A stretch of DNA of 64,000 nt from Corynebacterium sp. HMSC074A01 (GTDB lineage Bacteria > Actinomycetota > Actinomycetes > Mycobacteriales > Mycobacteriaceae). The position numbers and the translations under genes were made by a program. Each line of letters opens with the position of its first letter. Position 1 is the first letter of the stretch. The DNA lies in contig NZ_KV825598.1 of assembly GCF_001831515.1 (NCBI RefSeq), positions 145,703 through 209,702 of the forward strand, in the 5' to 3' direction. Shown here piece by piece: positions 49,550-59,523 of this stretch. Under the pieces are notes generated by a model. The model saw nothing but the letters and a program-made list of their open reading frames with translations. It was not told the origin of the DNA and ran no database searches.

Positions 49550-52500
49550 ATGCGCGGAAACCCCAAGCCATCACGCGGGCTGTTTTCCGGAATGAAGAGG
49601 ACCGTCATTGCTTCGGCGACGGCACTTTCGCTCGCAGTTGGCGGCATGGCCGTCCCTGCGCTTCCGACGCCGACAGGGGAGAGTGTTCTGCCTGTCGCGG
49701 CGGCGCAGGAGCTGGCTGCCAATGAGATGGAATACAAGGCAAATTGGAGACGTCCGCTCAATACCTGGCCCAGTAGGGATATCAATGCCTCCACTACTCC
49801 GGATGTGCTTCGGGAAATGCACCGGAGTGGGAAGATGGGCTGGAAAGCGGTGACGGTCACTGCGACAAAGACTTACACCGCCGACGAACTTATCTTCACA
49901 GCTACTACGGACGAAAGCAATAGTTTTCCCGAGGATAAGAAATACTTTGTTTGGGTTGAGAGGCATTACAGGGAGAGACACATTGCCCGCCGTGAAGTGA
50001 AAGATGGCAAACTTTACGAGATTGCGAAAGGGCACAGCGACGGAAGGTCCTTGAAGCTCACGCTTCCCGAGACCATTACGGTAGAGAGCGGTGACACGCT
50101 TGTTGTTTTTGGTGAAGGAGTTAGGGCCCCCGGGTCGAGTGGTTCGAGACCTGATGGCTCTGTGACTTTTGAAGTCACGCCAAAGCTGGGCACCGTAACG
50201 GGCAAGCTGAACGCACCCGTGAGCTTTGTAGGCGAGGCGCTAGTTGATCTCCTGGATGCAAACGGCAACGTCGTTGAAACTAAGACCGTGCGTCGCGGTC
50301 AGACGTTTACTTTCGCTGACACGCCAATCGGAGACTACAAGCTCAAAGTCCGCGACACCCGCGGCTTTACCGGGCAGACGACTTCGACATTTACGCTGAA
50401 GAACGATGCAACTGAGAACCGTGATCTTTCGCTGACTGCCCAAAAGGCATCGGCGTACGGCTGGGTGAAGGATGAGAACGGAGACGCAGTTCCCAACGCA
50501 AGGGTAACCATTCCGGGGGCCAACCTTGAGGGACGGACGAATTCCAATGGCTATTTCAGCATCACCAACATCCCTGACGGGCAGTACACCGTCGAGGTAG
50601 CGGCGACTGATCGGACTGTTGGCACCAATGCATCGGTGACCTTGAAGCCGGGTGACAACAAGAACCTGGATCAGATTTTTGTAAACCTTCACCGCCGCAA
50701 CGCGACGGGCCGAGTGCTGGATGAGCAGAACAATCCAGTTAGCGGCGCGGAGCTGAAGCTCAGCGGTAATGGGCAGGCCGAAAAGACTGTGAAAACTGAT
50801 GCGGAAGGCAACTACCGTTTCGAGGGTCTGAAGCCGGGTACCTACACCGTTGAGGTGAAGGGGTCTACGGCGTACGGATCCGGTGGCGGTCAGCTGAATG
50901 TCCAGCCGGAACGCGACGCCAATCAAGACTTCAAGGTAAGCAAGAACAAGGCGACCCTCTCTGGGTGGGGTTCCGTCGTAGGCTCCGATGAAAAACCTGC
51001 AAATGTCGAGCTTAAGCTTTGGGGTAAGGACGCGGACGGCAAGGAGAGGGTCGTCAGTACAGCGACGACCTCCGAGGACGGTACTTTCAGTTTTGCTGGC
51101 GTAGAGGCCGGAACGTACGCCATCGAAGTTGTCGAGAGCGACCGCTTCCAGGGCGGCCGGACAGACGCGAACATCGACGTCAAACCGGGTGAATCCAAGC
51201 GTTTCGGCCTGCAGATGGTCTACAAAACGGTGACGGCAACCGGCCTGGTGACGTTGGACAGGGAACAGCTCAAGAACGTCGACGTCACGGTGACGCAAAA
51301 GGCGACCGGGAAGACTTTCAGCACGAGGACCGATGGCCAGGGGCGCTTCACGATCATGGGCCTCGACCACGGTGCGTATACGGCTTCCATCGCAGCCAAG
51401 CCAGGTTCGTACAAGGAGAAGCAGTCCGCCGAGGTCAACATTGAGCCGGGCAAGACCGGCGACCTGAGCATCTCCCTGGCCAGCGAGCCTGGCAACGTAG
51501 AGGGCACGGTCACCGACAACTTTGGCAAGCCGGTTGCTGGCGCCAAGGTCACGGCGGGCAACAAGAGCGCGACCACTGGCAAGGACGGCAAGTACCGAAT
51601 TGAGGGCCTGAGCAAGGGCAATGTGACGGTTACCGTCGCCCGCAGCGACCAGGAAAAGTACTCGAGTGCCTCGAAGTCAGTCGAGATCCAGCCTGAAAAG
51701 ACTCGGACCGTCGACCTCCAGGTTGCTCGTGACAGCGGCACGATTATCGGCACCGTGAAGGACGATGGTGGCACGGTGCTTGCTGACGGCAAGGCCCGCG
51801 TCACCGGTCCCAACGGGTTCAACAAGGAAGTCACCATTTCCGGTGGCAAGTACGAGCTCGGCGACCTTGTCGCAGGCAAGTACACGGTGACGGTCGCGAA
51901 GACTGCGCTCACTGATGCGAAGAGCGAAGAGGTCAACGTTGCCCCGGGCCAGACGGCCACGAAGGACATCGAGGTGCGTCGCTTCCAGGGCGCATATCAG
52001 ATCCGTGTCTTTGACGACCTGGGCAAACCCATCCAGGGTGCCACTGTCGAGGTCACTGGCAAGGGCTTCAAGCAGCAAAAGCAGACTAACGCCAACGGCG
52101 AGGTCAGCATAGAGAACGTCCCGCCGGGCCGCTACGCCTACAAGGTGCTCGCTGCCGACGAGTACGGCCAGGCATCCGGCGACCTCAACTCGATCGTGGA
52201 GGACAGCCGGGAAGCGCTGAACGTCGGCGTGCCGCCGACCGATGGCCGCGTCGAGGGCACTGTGCTTGACGACGCCGGCGCTCCGGTCGTTGGCGCGACC
52301 GTCAAGCTCGACGGCAACCGCCGCAGCGGTAACAAGGAAGTGTGGTCCGCAACCGCCACCACTGATGACAACGGTAAGTACGCTATTCCTGGGGTCCCAC
52401 CGGGAACCTTCACTGCGAAGGTCGATGCGACCGATACTCGCGGTGGCGACTCCACCGAGGTGACGGTGCGTCCGAACGCAGCGTCGACAGGCGATCTGGA

Positions 52501-55500
52501 GCTGAAGCGCAACGACGGTTCCCTCGGTGGCCAAGTCACCGACGACACCGGCACGGCCGTTTCCGGCGCGAAGGTTGTGCTGAAGGACGCCGCAGGCAAG
52601 GAGATCGGCTCCACCGACACAAACGATGACGGCGTGTACGAGTTTGCGGGCATTCGCCCCGGCGAGTACCTCGTCGAGGTAGTCGGGACCGAGAAGTACG
52701 GTGCGGCGTCGGAAAACGCGCAGGTCGAACCTGCTGCGAAGGGTAACCGTGACCTCCGTGTCAGCCGCGCTGACGGCAGCGTGGAGGGCAAGGTTGTCGA
52801 CGAAGAAGGTGTGGCTGTCGAAGGCGCGAGCGTGACCATCTACGGCGACGGCGTTGAGGAGAAGGTCACCACGAACGCTGAGGGCACCTTTACGGTTTCC
52901 AACCTGCGCCCGGGCAGCTACCGGGTCGAAGTTGCCCCGACCAAGGAGTACGGTGCCGCGGCCAGCGCGTTTACGGTCGAGCCGGGCGCGACGGCAACCG
53001 CGCAGCTCGAAGTGAACCGAAGCAAGAGCACGGTGACTGGCCAGGTGTCGGACGATGCCCACCAGGTCATCGAGGGCGTTGAGGTTAAAATCACCGACGC
53101 GCAGGGCACCGTAATTGCGACGGAGACCACGGGCGGGGACGGCACGTTCTCGGTGACGGATGTTAAGCCTGGCACGTACACCGCCGCCGTCGAGAAGACC
53201 GACACCCACGCAGGTGACTCCCAGGAATTCACGGTCGTGGCTGGCGAGTTCCCGGACCCGGTCACGCTGACCATGGGCCGCATGGCAGGCACGCTGCGCG
53301 GCCAAGTGGTGGATGCCGATACTGGCAAGGCCATCACCAACGCCACGCTGACGCTTGTCGCTGCCGGTGAGACAGAGGGCACGCCCCTTACGGTTAACGG
53401 CAAGGGCGAATTCCAGGTGTCGGTAGACGCAGGTGAACACACACTGCGCGTCCAGTCGCCGGAGTTCTACGAGCCGTACTCGGGCCAGATCTTCGAGGTT
53501 GGTGCGGCAGAGCGCGTCGACCTGGGCAAGATCGAGCTGACCTCCACCGTTGGCTCCATCGAGGGCACCGTGACCGATGGCGAAGGCAACGCGCTCGAGG
53601 GCGTCGAGCTGAGCATCCGCAACCTGGAAAATGGTGCGGAAACTCCCGCGACCACCAACGCAGAGGGTAAGTACCGCGCAGGTAACCGCACTGTTGGCCG
53701 CTACGAGGTCGCGGTGACCACGGTGCCGCAGGGCTACGACGCACCGGAGACGCAGGAGGTTCCTGTCGAGCGCAGCAAGACAGCAACCGCAGACTTTAAG
53801 GTCAACAAGACGCCGGAGGCACCGCAGGTCGGATCCGTGTCCGGTGCGGTGCTGGATACCGCCGGCGAGGTCGTCGACGGAGCGACGGTAGCGCTGAAGC
53901 ACCGTGAGTCCGGCGAGGCCTACCCGGCGACCGTGAATGCGAAGGGGCGCTTCTCCGCGAAGGAGCTGCCCGCCGGCGAGTACTCCGTGATCGCCAGTGC
54001 TGACGGCTACAAGGCCGAAGGCCAGCCGCGCGTGAAGGTCGAGGTTGGAAAGAACCGCGACATTGGCCGGATCAACCTGGTCAAGGATGAGGCCCCACAG
54101 GGCACCTTCCGCGTGGTTGTCCGTTCCAAGGATCAGCAGAAGCCCGTCGCTAAGGCGGTCGTTGTGGTATCGCAGGGCGAGGATCAGCGCTCCTACGTCA
54201 CGGACGAAAACGGTGAGGCCAGGGGCCAGCTGGCGGAGGGCACCTACTCGGTGCGCACCACGCCGCCTGCTGGTAGCGCCTTCATCGCACCGGAGCAGGA
54301 CGCGACGGTCACGATCAAGCGCAACGAGCAGACGGATGCGTTTATTGACCTGGATCGACAGACAGACGCTCCGGAGGACGCGCCGACCGGGCGTGTCACC
54401 GGCAGCATCGCCGATGAAAACGGCGAGCCGGTAGAGGGCACGACCGCGAAGCTGTGCGGCGAGGACGGCACCATCATCGACATCAACGTTGATGAGAACG
54501 GCAACTTCGTCGTCGAGGACGTGCCGGAGGGCAAGTACACCCTCATCGTCACGCCTGGCGAGGGCCATCGCACCCCGCGTTACAAGACGGTTGAGGTCAA
54601 CCGTGGTGAAACCACAGACGTCGGGCGCATTACGACCCCGTCGTCGGTGAAGAAGCTCGACGAGAGCGACAAGGGCGAGCCGGGCACGATCAACGGCTGG
54701 CTTGTCGACGAGAAGAACGAGCCGATCCCGGGCGCTACCGTGATCGTTCGCGGCAAGGGTACGGACACGGATCCGGACGGTAACCCGATCGATACCCTGC
54801 CTGCCGTGACCGTGGACGAGAACGGCCGCTTTACCACCGATGTGCTGCCGGAGGGCGACTACGAGATTGATCTCGAGCTGCCCGAGGGCTGGGACAAGCC
54901 GGAGGGCTGGCCGAAGAACGTCAACGTGACGAAGGACAAGCCGGAACACCAGGGCGTGATTAACGTCGTGGCTCCGCGCTCGGAGATCAAGGGTGCCGTC
55001 GTTGATGGCAACGGCAATCCGATCGATGGCGTGGTTGTGACGGTCACCGACTCCCACGGTGATACCAAGGAAGTTCCGGTGGACGAGAACGGCAACTACA
55101 AGCTCGATGTCATTCCGGGCGACGCTGTCGTCGAGGTCTTCACCCCGGAGGGCGTCCAAGAGGTGGATCCGATGTACATTCCGGTCCGCCCGAAGAACGA
55201 CGTCGCACTGCCGACGGTGAACCTGACGGAGAAGACCCTGGACCTGAAGAAGCGCGTGCTGGGTTGGGACGCGGATACGCCGGAGGATGCTCCGGGTCTG
55301 CCGACGAACGAGGACCTGATCTACGGCTTCGTGGTGACCAACGACTCCGATGAGCCGGTGCACAACGTGAAGATTGAGGACCCCTTTGCAGGTCCTGCGA
55401 TCAAGGCACCGGAGAACTGGGACGGCACGCTGCAGCCGGGCGAGACCAAGGTCTTTACCGCGGTGATGAAGCCGCCGTACGGCAGTGGCGCGTTCGCAAA

Positions 55501-56902
55501 CATCGCAGTTGCCCGCGGCTTCCTCAAGAACGAGGACGGCTCCGAAGGTGCCATGGTCGCCTCCACCCCGGACGAGGCATACCTCACCTTTATGGACATG
55601 TCGCTGATGAAGAAGGTCAACGCGCAGATCGCGAACGACCCGAAGAAGGCAGTCCGCATGGCGGCTGAACGCGACCTCTACTTCACCTACGAGGTGGTCA
55701 ACACCGGCTCCACCCGCATGGAGAACGTGAAGGTCACCGACATGATCTACGAGGGTGACAAGGATGACTTTGACCCGGACAACCCGGGCAAGGGCCGTCC
55801 GATGAAGATCATCCCGCCGAAGGGCTTCACCGGCACCCTGCTGCCGGGCGAGCGCGCCGTGTTCAAGGGTGTGCTGCCCCCGCTGAAGCCGGGCACCCGC
55901 CACCACAACGCGGCGGAGGCCTCCGGTGAGGCACCGCCGGCACCGAAGCGCTCCCGGATCTTCGAGGAGGAGCCGGACTACGGCGACGATCCTTCCGGCC
56001 TGCTGGTGATCTCCCCGAAGGAGAACATCGACGGCAACGCTCACATCGTGGTCGAGGAGGGCGCGGCTCTGCCTGCGGTCTCCGATCTCCTGGGCAAGCT
56101 GTACATCGACTCCAACAAGAACGGCAAGCTCGATGACGGCGACGCACCGTACGGCGGCATGGATATCACCCTGCAGTCGCGCGACGGCCAGCCATCGGTT
56201 GGCACCACGAGCCTGAGCGATGGCAGCTTCGAGTTCAAGGGCGTGCGCGAGGGTGCCTACATCCTGCAGATGCGCAACCCGGGTGGCGTGATTCTTGCGG
56301 AACCGCTGGATCCGGAGAAGAACGACAACAGCATCGGCGCGCTGCTGGAGACGAAGGAACTCAAGATCAGCGGCGACAACGATACGGAGAACGTCGAGTA
56401 CCTCCTGCTCGATCGCCCGCTTGAGTTCCCGGAGGAGTCGCCGGCCGACGGCAGCTCGCTAGGCAAGTGCATCAGCGAGACCTCCTCGGTGTCCAACCCG
56501 GCGACCTGGTTGATCCCGATCGGCATCCTGATCGCGGCGATGGGCGGCGCGGCAGTGCTGTTCGAGGACCAGTTCAACGCTGCGGCAGCCGAGTTCAACA
56601 AGGCGATGCCGAGCCTGAACATCCAGCGTCCGGCGTGGATGAACCAGATCTCCCGCCAGCTGGCGGAGATCGACCCGGCCGTCCCGGCCGCAGTGCTGGC
56701 AGTCGGCATCATCGGCCTCGGTGCCCTGGCGCTCGGCCTGACCTACGCCGCCTGCGAGTCCGGCAAGGACCTGAGCAGCAGCAAGGGTGGCGGCAGCTCG
56801 GACAAGGACAGCAAGGACAAGGCCAGCAAGGACGAGGATAAGGACGGCGAGAAGAGCCAGGAGCTGACGACAGCGGCTGAGCCTTCCCCGGCCAACGCCT
56901 AG
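49550..56902 (+). CDS. giant secreted multidomain repeat protein (about 2450 aa)
   Basis: An exported protein with signal peptide (helix after MKRTVIASATALS, cleavage near AAAQE). From about residue 205 to 1880 it consists of roughly twenty prealbumin-like / carboxypeptidase-regulatory-like beta-sandwich repeats of 75-100 residues (GxVxDxxGxPVxGAxV ... LxPGxYxVxV). Two DUF11-like modules (VTNDSDEPVHNVKIEDPFAG; YEVVNTGSTRMENVKVTD) and an SdrD B-like domain (GKLYIDSNKNGKLDDGDAPY) follow. The C-terminus has two hydrophobic helices bracketed by cysteines, then a Ser/Lys/Asp-rich tail, and no LPXTG. ATG 49550 follows GGAGA; TTG 49538 is rejected. A stalk-like adhesin role is inferred. Confidence 0.85.
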   Translation: MRGNPKPSRGLFSGMKRTVIASATALSLAVGGMAVPALPTPTGESVLPVAAAQELAANEMEYKANWRRPLNTWPSRDINASTTPDVLREMHRSGKMGWKAVTVTATKTYTADELIFTATTDESNSFPEDKKYFVWVERHYRERHIARREVKDGKLYEIAKGHSDGRSLKLTLPETITVESGDTLVVFGEGVRAPGSSGSRPDGSVTFEVTPKLGTVTGKLNAPVSFVGEALVDLLDANGNVVETKTVRRGQTFTFADTPIGDYKLKVRDTRGFTGQTTSTFTLKNDATENRDLSLTAQKASAYGWVKDENGDAVPNARVTIPGANLEGRTNSNGYFSITNIPDGQYTVEVAATDRTVGTNASVTLKPGDNKNLDQIFVNLHRRNATGRVLDEQNNPVSGAELKLSGNGQAEKTVKTDAEGNYRFEGLKPGTYTVEVKGSTAYGSGGGQLNVQPERDANQDFKVSKNKATLSGWGSVVGSDEKPANVELKLWGKDADGKERVVSTATTSEDGTFSFAGVEAGTYAIEVVESDRFQGGRTDANIDVKPGESKRFGLQMVYKTVTATGLVTLDREQLKNVDVTVTQKATGKTFSTRTDGQGRFTIMGLDHGAYTASIAAKPGSYKEKQSAEVNIEPGKTGDLSISLASEPGNVEGTVTDNFGKPVAGAKVTAGNKSATTGKDGKYRIEGLSKGNVTVTVARSDQEKYSSASKSVEIQPEKTRTVDLQVARDSGTIIGTVKDDGGTVLADGKARVTGPNGFNKEVTISGGKYELGDLVAGKYTVTVAKTALTDAKSEEVNVAPGQTATKDIEVRRFQGAYQIRVFDDLGKPIQGATVEVTGKGFKQQKQTNANGEVSIENVPPGRYAYKVLAADEYGQASGDLNSIVEDSREALNVGVPPTDGRVEGTVLDDAGAPVVGATVKLDGNRRSGNKEVWSATATTDDNGKYAIPGVPPGTFTAKVDATDTRGGDSTEVTVRPNAASTGDLELKRNDGSLGGQVTDDTGTAVSGAKVVLKDAAGKEIGSTDTNDDGVYEFAGIRPGEYLVEVVGTEKYGAASENAQVEPAAKGNRDLRVSRADGSVEGKVVDEEGVAVEGASVTIYGDGVEEKVTTNAEGTFTVSNLRPGSYRVEVAPTKEYGAAASAFTVEPGATATAQLEVNRSKSTVTGQVSDDAHQVIEGVEVKITDAQGTVIATETTGGDGTFSVTDVKPGTYTAAVEKTDTHAGDSQEFTVVAGEFPDPVTLTMGRMAGTLRGQVVDADTGKAITNATLTLVAAGETEGTPLTVNGKGEFQVSVDAGEHTLRVQSPEFYEPYSGQIFEVGAAERVDLGKIELTSTVGSIEGTVTDGEGNALEGVELSIRNLENGAETPATTNAEGKYRAGNRTVGRYEVAVTTVPQGYDAPETQEVPVERSKTATADFKVNKTPEAPQVGSVSGAVLDTAGEVVDGATVALKHRESGEAYPATVNAKGRFSAKELPAGEYSVIASADGYKAEGQPRVKVEVGKNRDIGRINLVKDEAPQGTFRVVVRSKDQQKPVAKAVVVVSQGEDQRSYVTDENGEARGQLAEGTYSVRTTPPAGSAFIAPEQDATVTIKRNEQTDAFIDLDRQTDAPEDAPTGRVTGSIADENGEPVEGTTAKLCGEDGTIIDINVDENGNFVVEDVPEGKYTLIVTPGEGHRTPRYKTVEVNRGETTDVGRITTPSSVKKLDESDKGEPGTINGWLVDEKNEPIPGATVIVRGKGTDTDPDGNPIDTLPAVTVDENGRFTTDVLPEGDYEIDLELPEGWDKPEGWPKNVNVTKDKPEHQGVINVVAPRSEIKGAVVDGNGNPIDGVVVTVTDSHGDTKEVPVDENGNYKLDVIPGDAVVEVFTPEGVQEVDPMYIPVRPKNDVALPTVNLTEKTLDLKKRVLGWDADTPEDAPGLPTNEDLIYGFVVTNDSDEPVHNVKIEDPFAGPAIKAPENWDGTLQPGETKVFTAVMKPPYGSGAFANIAVARGFLKNEDGSEGAMVASTPDEAYLTFMDMSLMKKVNAQIANDPKKAVRMAAERDLYFTYEVVNTGSTRMENVKVTDMIYEGDKDDFDPDNPGKGRPMKIIPPKGFTGTLLPGERAVFKGVLPPLKPGTRHHNAAEASGEAPPAPKRSRIFEEEPDYGDDPSGLLVISPKENIDGNAHIVVEEGAALPAVSDLLGKLYIDSNKNGKLDDGDAPYGGMDITLQSRDGQPSVGTTSLSDGSFEFKGVREGAYILQMRNPGGVILAEPLDPEKNDNSIGALLETKELKISGDNDTENVEYLLLDRPLEFPEESPADGSSLGKCISETSSVSNPATWLIPIGILIAAMGGAAVLFEDQFNAAAAEFNKAMPSLNIQRPAWMNQISRQLAEIDPAVPAAVLAVGIIGLGALALGLTYAACESGKDLSSSKGGGSSDKDSKDKASKDEDKDGEKSQELTTAAEPSPANA

Positions 56903-56928
56903 TTCTGTCCAGCCAGGGAGCACGTCTG

Positions 56929-56956
56929 AAAGCCCGTCGCTAAGCGGCGGGCTTTT
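56929..56956 (+). terminator. intrinsic terminator after the giant gene
   Basis: 12-bp stem AAAGCCCGTCGC with GCGGCGGGCTTT, TAA loop, including one G-T pair and followed by TT. Confidence 0.8.
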
Positions 56957-57092
56957 AGCGTTTGTACAGCTTGAAAATTGGCGGCGTTGTGTATTGAGAA
57001 CAGCTGCCAACACGGATACATTAGTAATGGTTTGGGCTGGATGCGCCCGATTGAGCCGTGCAAGAAAATTGCAGATCGTTGAGAGGTACCAC

Positions 57093-59522
57093 ATGACATT
57101 GAGCAAGCACACCGGCAAGCTGAGTTGCGTCGCGCTCGCGGCGGCGGTCGCTGGCACGTTCGCCATCACCCCCGTCGCTACCGCGCAGCAGCCGTCGTTG
57201 CTCTCTCAACTGGCGGACCTCGCGCCGAAGTCCGCGCCGCAGGACCCGGCCGGTTCTGGCTCGTACGCCGCGCACTTCGCCTCGGCGGGCTGGGCGTACA
57301 CTGCACTCGCGCTCAACCCGGTCAACGACCGCGTCTACGCCCTGTCCAAGGGCGGTGCCGGTAAGCCCGCCGGCCACCTGCTGCGCATCCACCCGATCAC
57401 GGGTGAGCTGCGTGATTTGGGCAAGGTGCTTGTCGACGGGGCGCTGGACCCCTCCACCACCTCCGCCGCCTTCACCCGCACCGGCACCCTCGTGCTGGAC
57501 GCTGGCGATACGCTGCACACGCTCGATCTGTCGAGGGACGCATCCGGTACCCCCTTCGACGGCCCACTGAAGTTCGACTCCCAGGAGCTTGCGGTCAACG
57601 GCAAGACCGATGCGGAGTTGCCGCGCGCATGGGGCTCGATTAGCGACGGCGACGCGGACACCCTCTACGCGGTCAGCTCCGACGAGGCTAAGGGCGAGCC
57701 TTACCTGTGGACCCTGGACGTCGATTCCGGCCGCATGAGTGCCGCCCCGCTGAAGGTGGCGCGCGGCGTGGACGCCTCCAAGCTGGGCGAGCTGCACTAC
57801 GCCTACACCAACCGCGCAGGCAACCTCGTCTTCGCGGACGATCAGGCTGGCACCGTCGAGGTCAAGGACGTAGACACCAACCCGCTGCTCGTGGCTACGG
57901 CCAAGGGAAAGAGCATTACGGAGAACTACCTCAACCTCGCGGGTCTGCGCGCGGGTGCCTGGTACCGCCCGTCCTCGCAGCCGCAGACCACGACCGCGGA
58001 GGCGAAGACGCCTGCCGCAGAGCCGTCCAAGGCCGCTGAGCCGAAGTCTCCGAGCGTGCAGACCAAGCCCGCAGAGGCCACCGAGCCGAGCGTGCAGCAG
58101 GCACCTGCTGCGCCGGCCGCTCCCGTTGCGCCGGTTGAGACCACTGAGGCCACCGAGGATACAGAGACGACTGCGGCCGCAGCCCCGCGCGACGTGCTCG
58201 TCACCGTTGCCGACGAGGAAGGCCGCGCCGTGCGCGACTACGACGTCATCGTGGACGAGGATCCGTCCATCTACGCCAAGACGGACCGCGAGGGCCAGGC
58301 GCGCCTGTCCCTGCCTGCAGAGCTCGGCGACGTGCAGGTTGCCGCCGGCGGCGAGCTGCACCCGGTCAGCGCGGGCGAGACCACGCTGCGCGTGCAGTTC
58401 CACGCGGACGAGGAGGGGACGTCGACGGAGACGCCGACGGATTCCACCGAGACCACTGATCCAACTGAGCCCACTGAGCCGACCGAGCCGACTGGGGCAA
58501 CGACCACCACCACAACGCCATCCGGGACAACCCCGCCCACCGCAACCGATCTCGCGGCCGTGAAAGTCAAGATCAAGCTGGTGGACGCGGACTTCAAGGA
58601 CCTGCGTGGCATCGCCGTGATGGACCAGAACAACGACAAGATCGGCGAGACCAACAGCAAGGGCGAAGTGCGCCTGACTATTCCGGAGGGCGAAGAGTCC
58701 ATCCGCGTGAAGGCGAATGAGAAGGACTTGCCGTCTGGTTACGAGGCCGCTTACTTCACCGTGGATCGCTCCATGGACGGTGAAGAGATCCGCCTGCGCA
58801 AGGAGACCTCCAACGCCACCGAGTACCCGCGGAAGGACGTGCGCATCACCGTCGTGACCGAAGGCGGTAGCCCGGTCGGAGGTGCGGTGCTGATGGCGGA
58901 CAAGAAGATCATCGGCATCACGGATGCGGACGGTGTCGCCACCGCGGAGCTGCCGCAGAGCACGGACCGTTACGTCTCCATCACCCTGGAGGAGGCACCG
59001 GATGGCTACAACAACGGTCGCCTGGTGTTTGACCGTTCGAACAACTCCGGCGAGCTCGTGTTGGGCCGCTCCAATTCCAACAAGGAGAAGACGAAGCCGC
59101 AGCAGATCCTCGAGGTGATGAAGGAGGTCGAGCCGATGCTGAAGACGTTCCTCGGCCCGGTTGCCGCCCTCGCAGGTGCTGGTGGCGCGCTCGGCGGCGC
59201 AGCGAAACCGGGCGGTGCGAAGAGCACGGGCACCAGCACCAGCGCCACGTCCAGCACGCCTGGCCCGAGCTACAGCCGCGCCAACATGACCGGCGGCGTG
59301 TCCACCGGCCGTTCCACCAGCGCTGCGGCGAAGAAGTCTTCCGTGGTTAAGCGGACGGTGAGCAACGAGTCGGGCGGCTCGGACTCCACGTCCGAGTCCA
59401 GCCGCGATGGTGATCTCGCCGAGACCGGTACGCCGATGACCACGGTAATCACCCTGGGCATCCTGCTGCTGCTCGCCGGCGGCGCCTACATCTTCCTCGG
59501 CCGCCGCCGCGAGAACGAGTAG
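57093..59522 (+). CDS. LAETG-anchored surface protein with propeller-like and Cna-B-like domains
   Basis: An 809-residue sortase substrate. Signal peptide cleaves near TAQQ. Residues about 40-290 look like a beta-propeller (LNPVNDRVYALSKGG, DGDADTLYAVSSDE), then Ala/Pro/Thr/Glu-rich linkers alternate with three transthyretin-like B-type domains (DVLVTVADEEGRAVRDYDV; VKIKLVDADFKDLRGIAV; DVRITVVTEGGSPVGG). The end is LAETGTPM (from about residue 775), a hydrophobic helix and RRRENE. A GAGAGG Shine-Dalgarno is 6 nt before the ATG. No sortase or pilin-sortase gene is in the window, so the housekeeping sortase is expected to anchor it. Confidence 0.84.
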   Translation: MTLSKHTGKLSCVALAAAVAGTFAITPVATAQQPSLLSQLADLAPKSAPQDPAGSGSYAAHFASAGWAYTALALNPVNDRVYALSKGGAGKPAGHLLRIHPITGELRDLGKVLVDGALDPSTTSAAFTRTGTLVLDAGDTLHTLDLSRDASGTPFDGPLKFDSQELAVNGKTDAELPRAWGSISDGDADTLYAVSSDEAKGEPYLWTLDVDSGRMSAAPLKVARGVDASKLGELHYAYTNRAGNLVFADDQAGTVEVKDVDTNPLLVATAKGKSITENYLNLAGLRAGAWYRPSSQPQTTTAEAKTPAAEPSKAAEPKSPSVQTKPAEATEPSVQQAPAAPAAPVAPVETTEATEDTETTAAAAPRDVLVTVADEEGRAVRDYDVIVDEDPSIYAKTDREGQARLSLPAELGDVQVAAGGELHPVSAGETTLRVQFHADEEGTSTETPTDSTETTDPTEPTEPTEPTGATTTTTTPSGTTPPTATDLAAVKVKIKLVDADFKDLRGIAVMDQNNDKIGETNSKGEVRLTIPEGEESIRVKANEKDLPSGYEAAYFTVDRSMDGEEIRLRKETSNATEYPRKDVRITVVTEGGSPVGGAVLMADKKIIGITDADGVATAELPQSTDRYVSITLEEAPDGYNNGRLVFDRSNNSGELVLGRSNSNKEKTKPQQILEVMKEVEPMLKTFLGPVAALAGAGGALGGAAKPGGAKSTGTSTSATSSTPGPSYSRANMTGGVSTGRSTSAAAKKSSVVKRTVSNESGGSDSTSESSRDGDLAETGTPMTTVITLGILLLLAGGAYIFLGRRRENE

Positions 59523-59523
59523 G

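Noticed and set aside
51677-56044. A 1455-codon open frame on the minus strand opposite the giant surface protein
   Set aside because: The plus frame has a signal peptide, regular domain repeats and a ribosome-binding site; the antisense frame is low-complexity Arg/Val/Leu text arising from the repeats and high GC.
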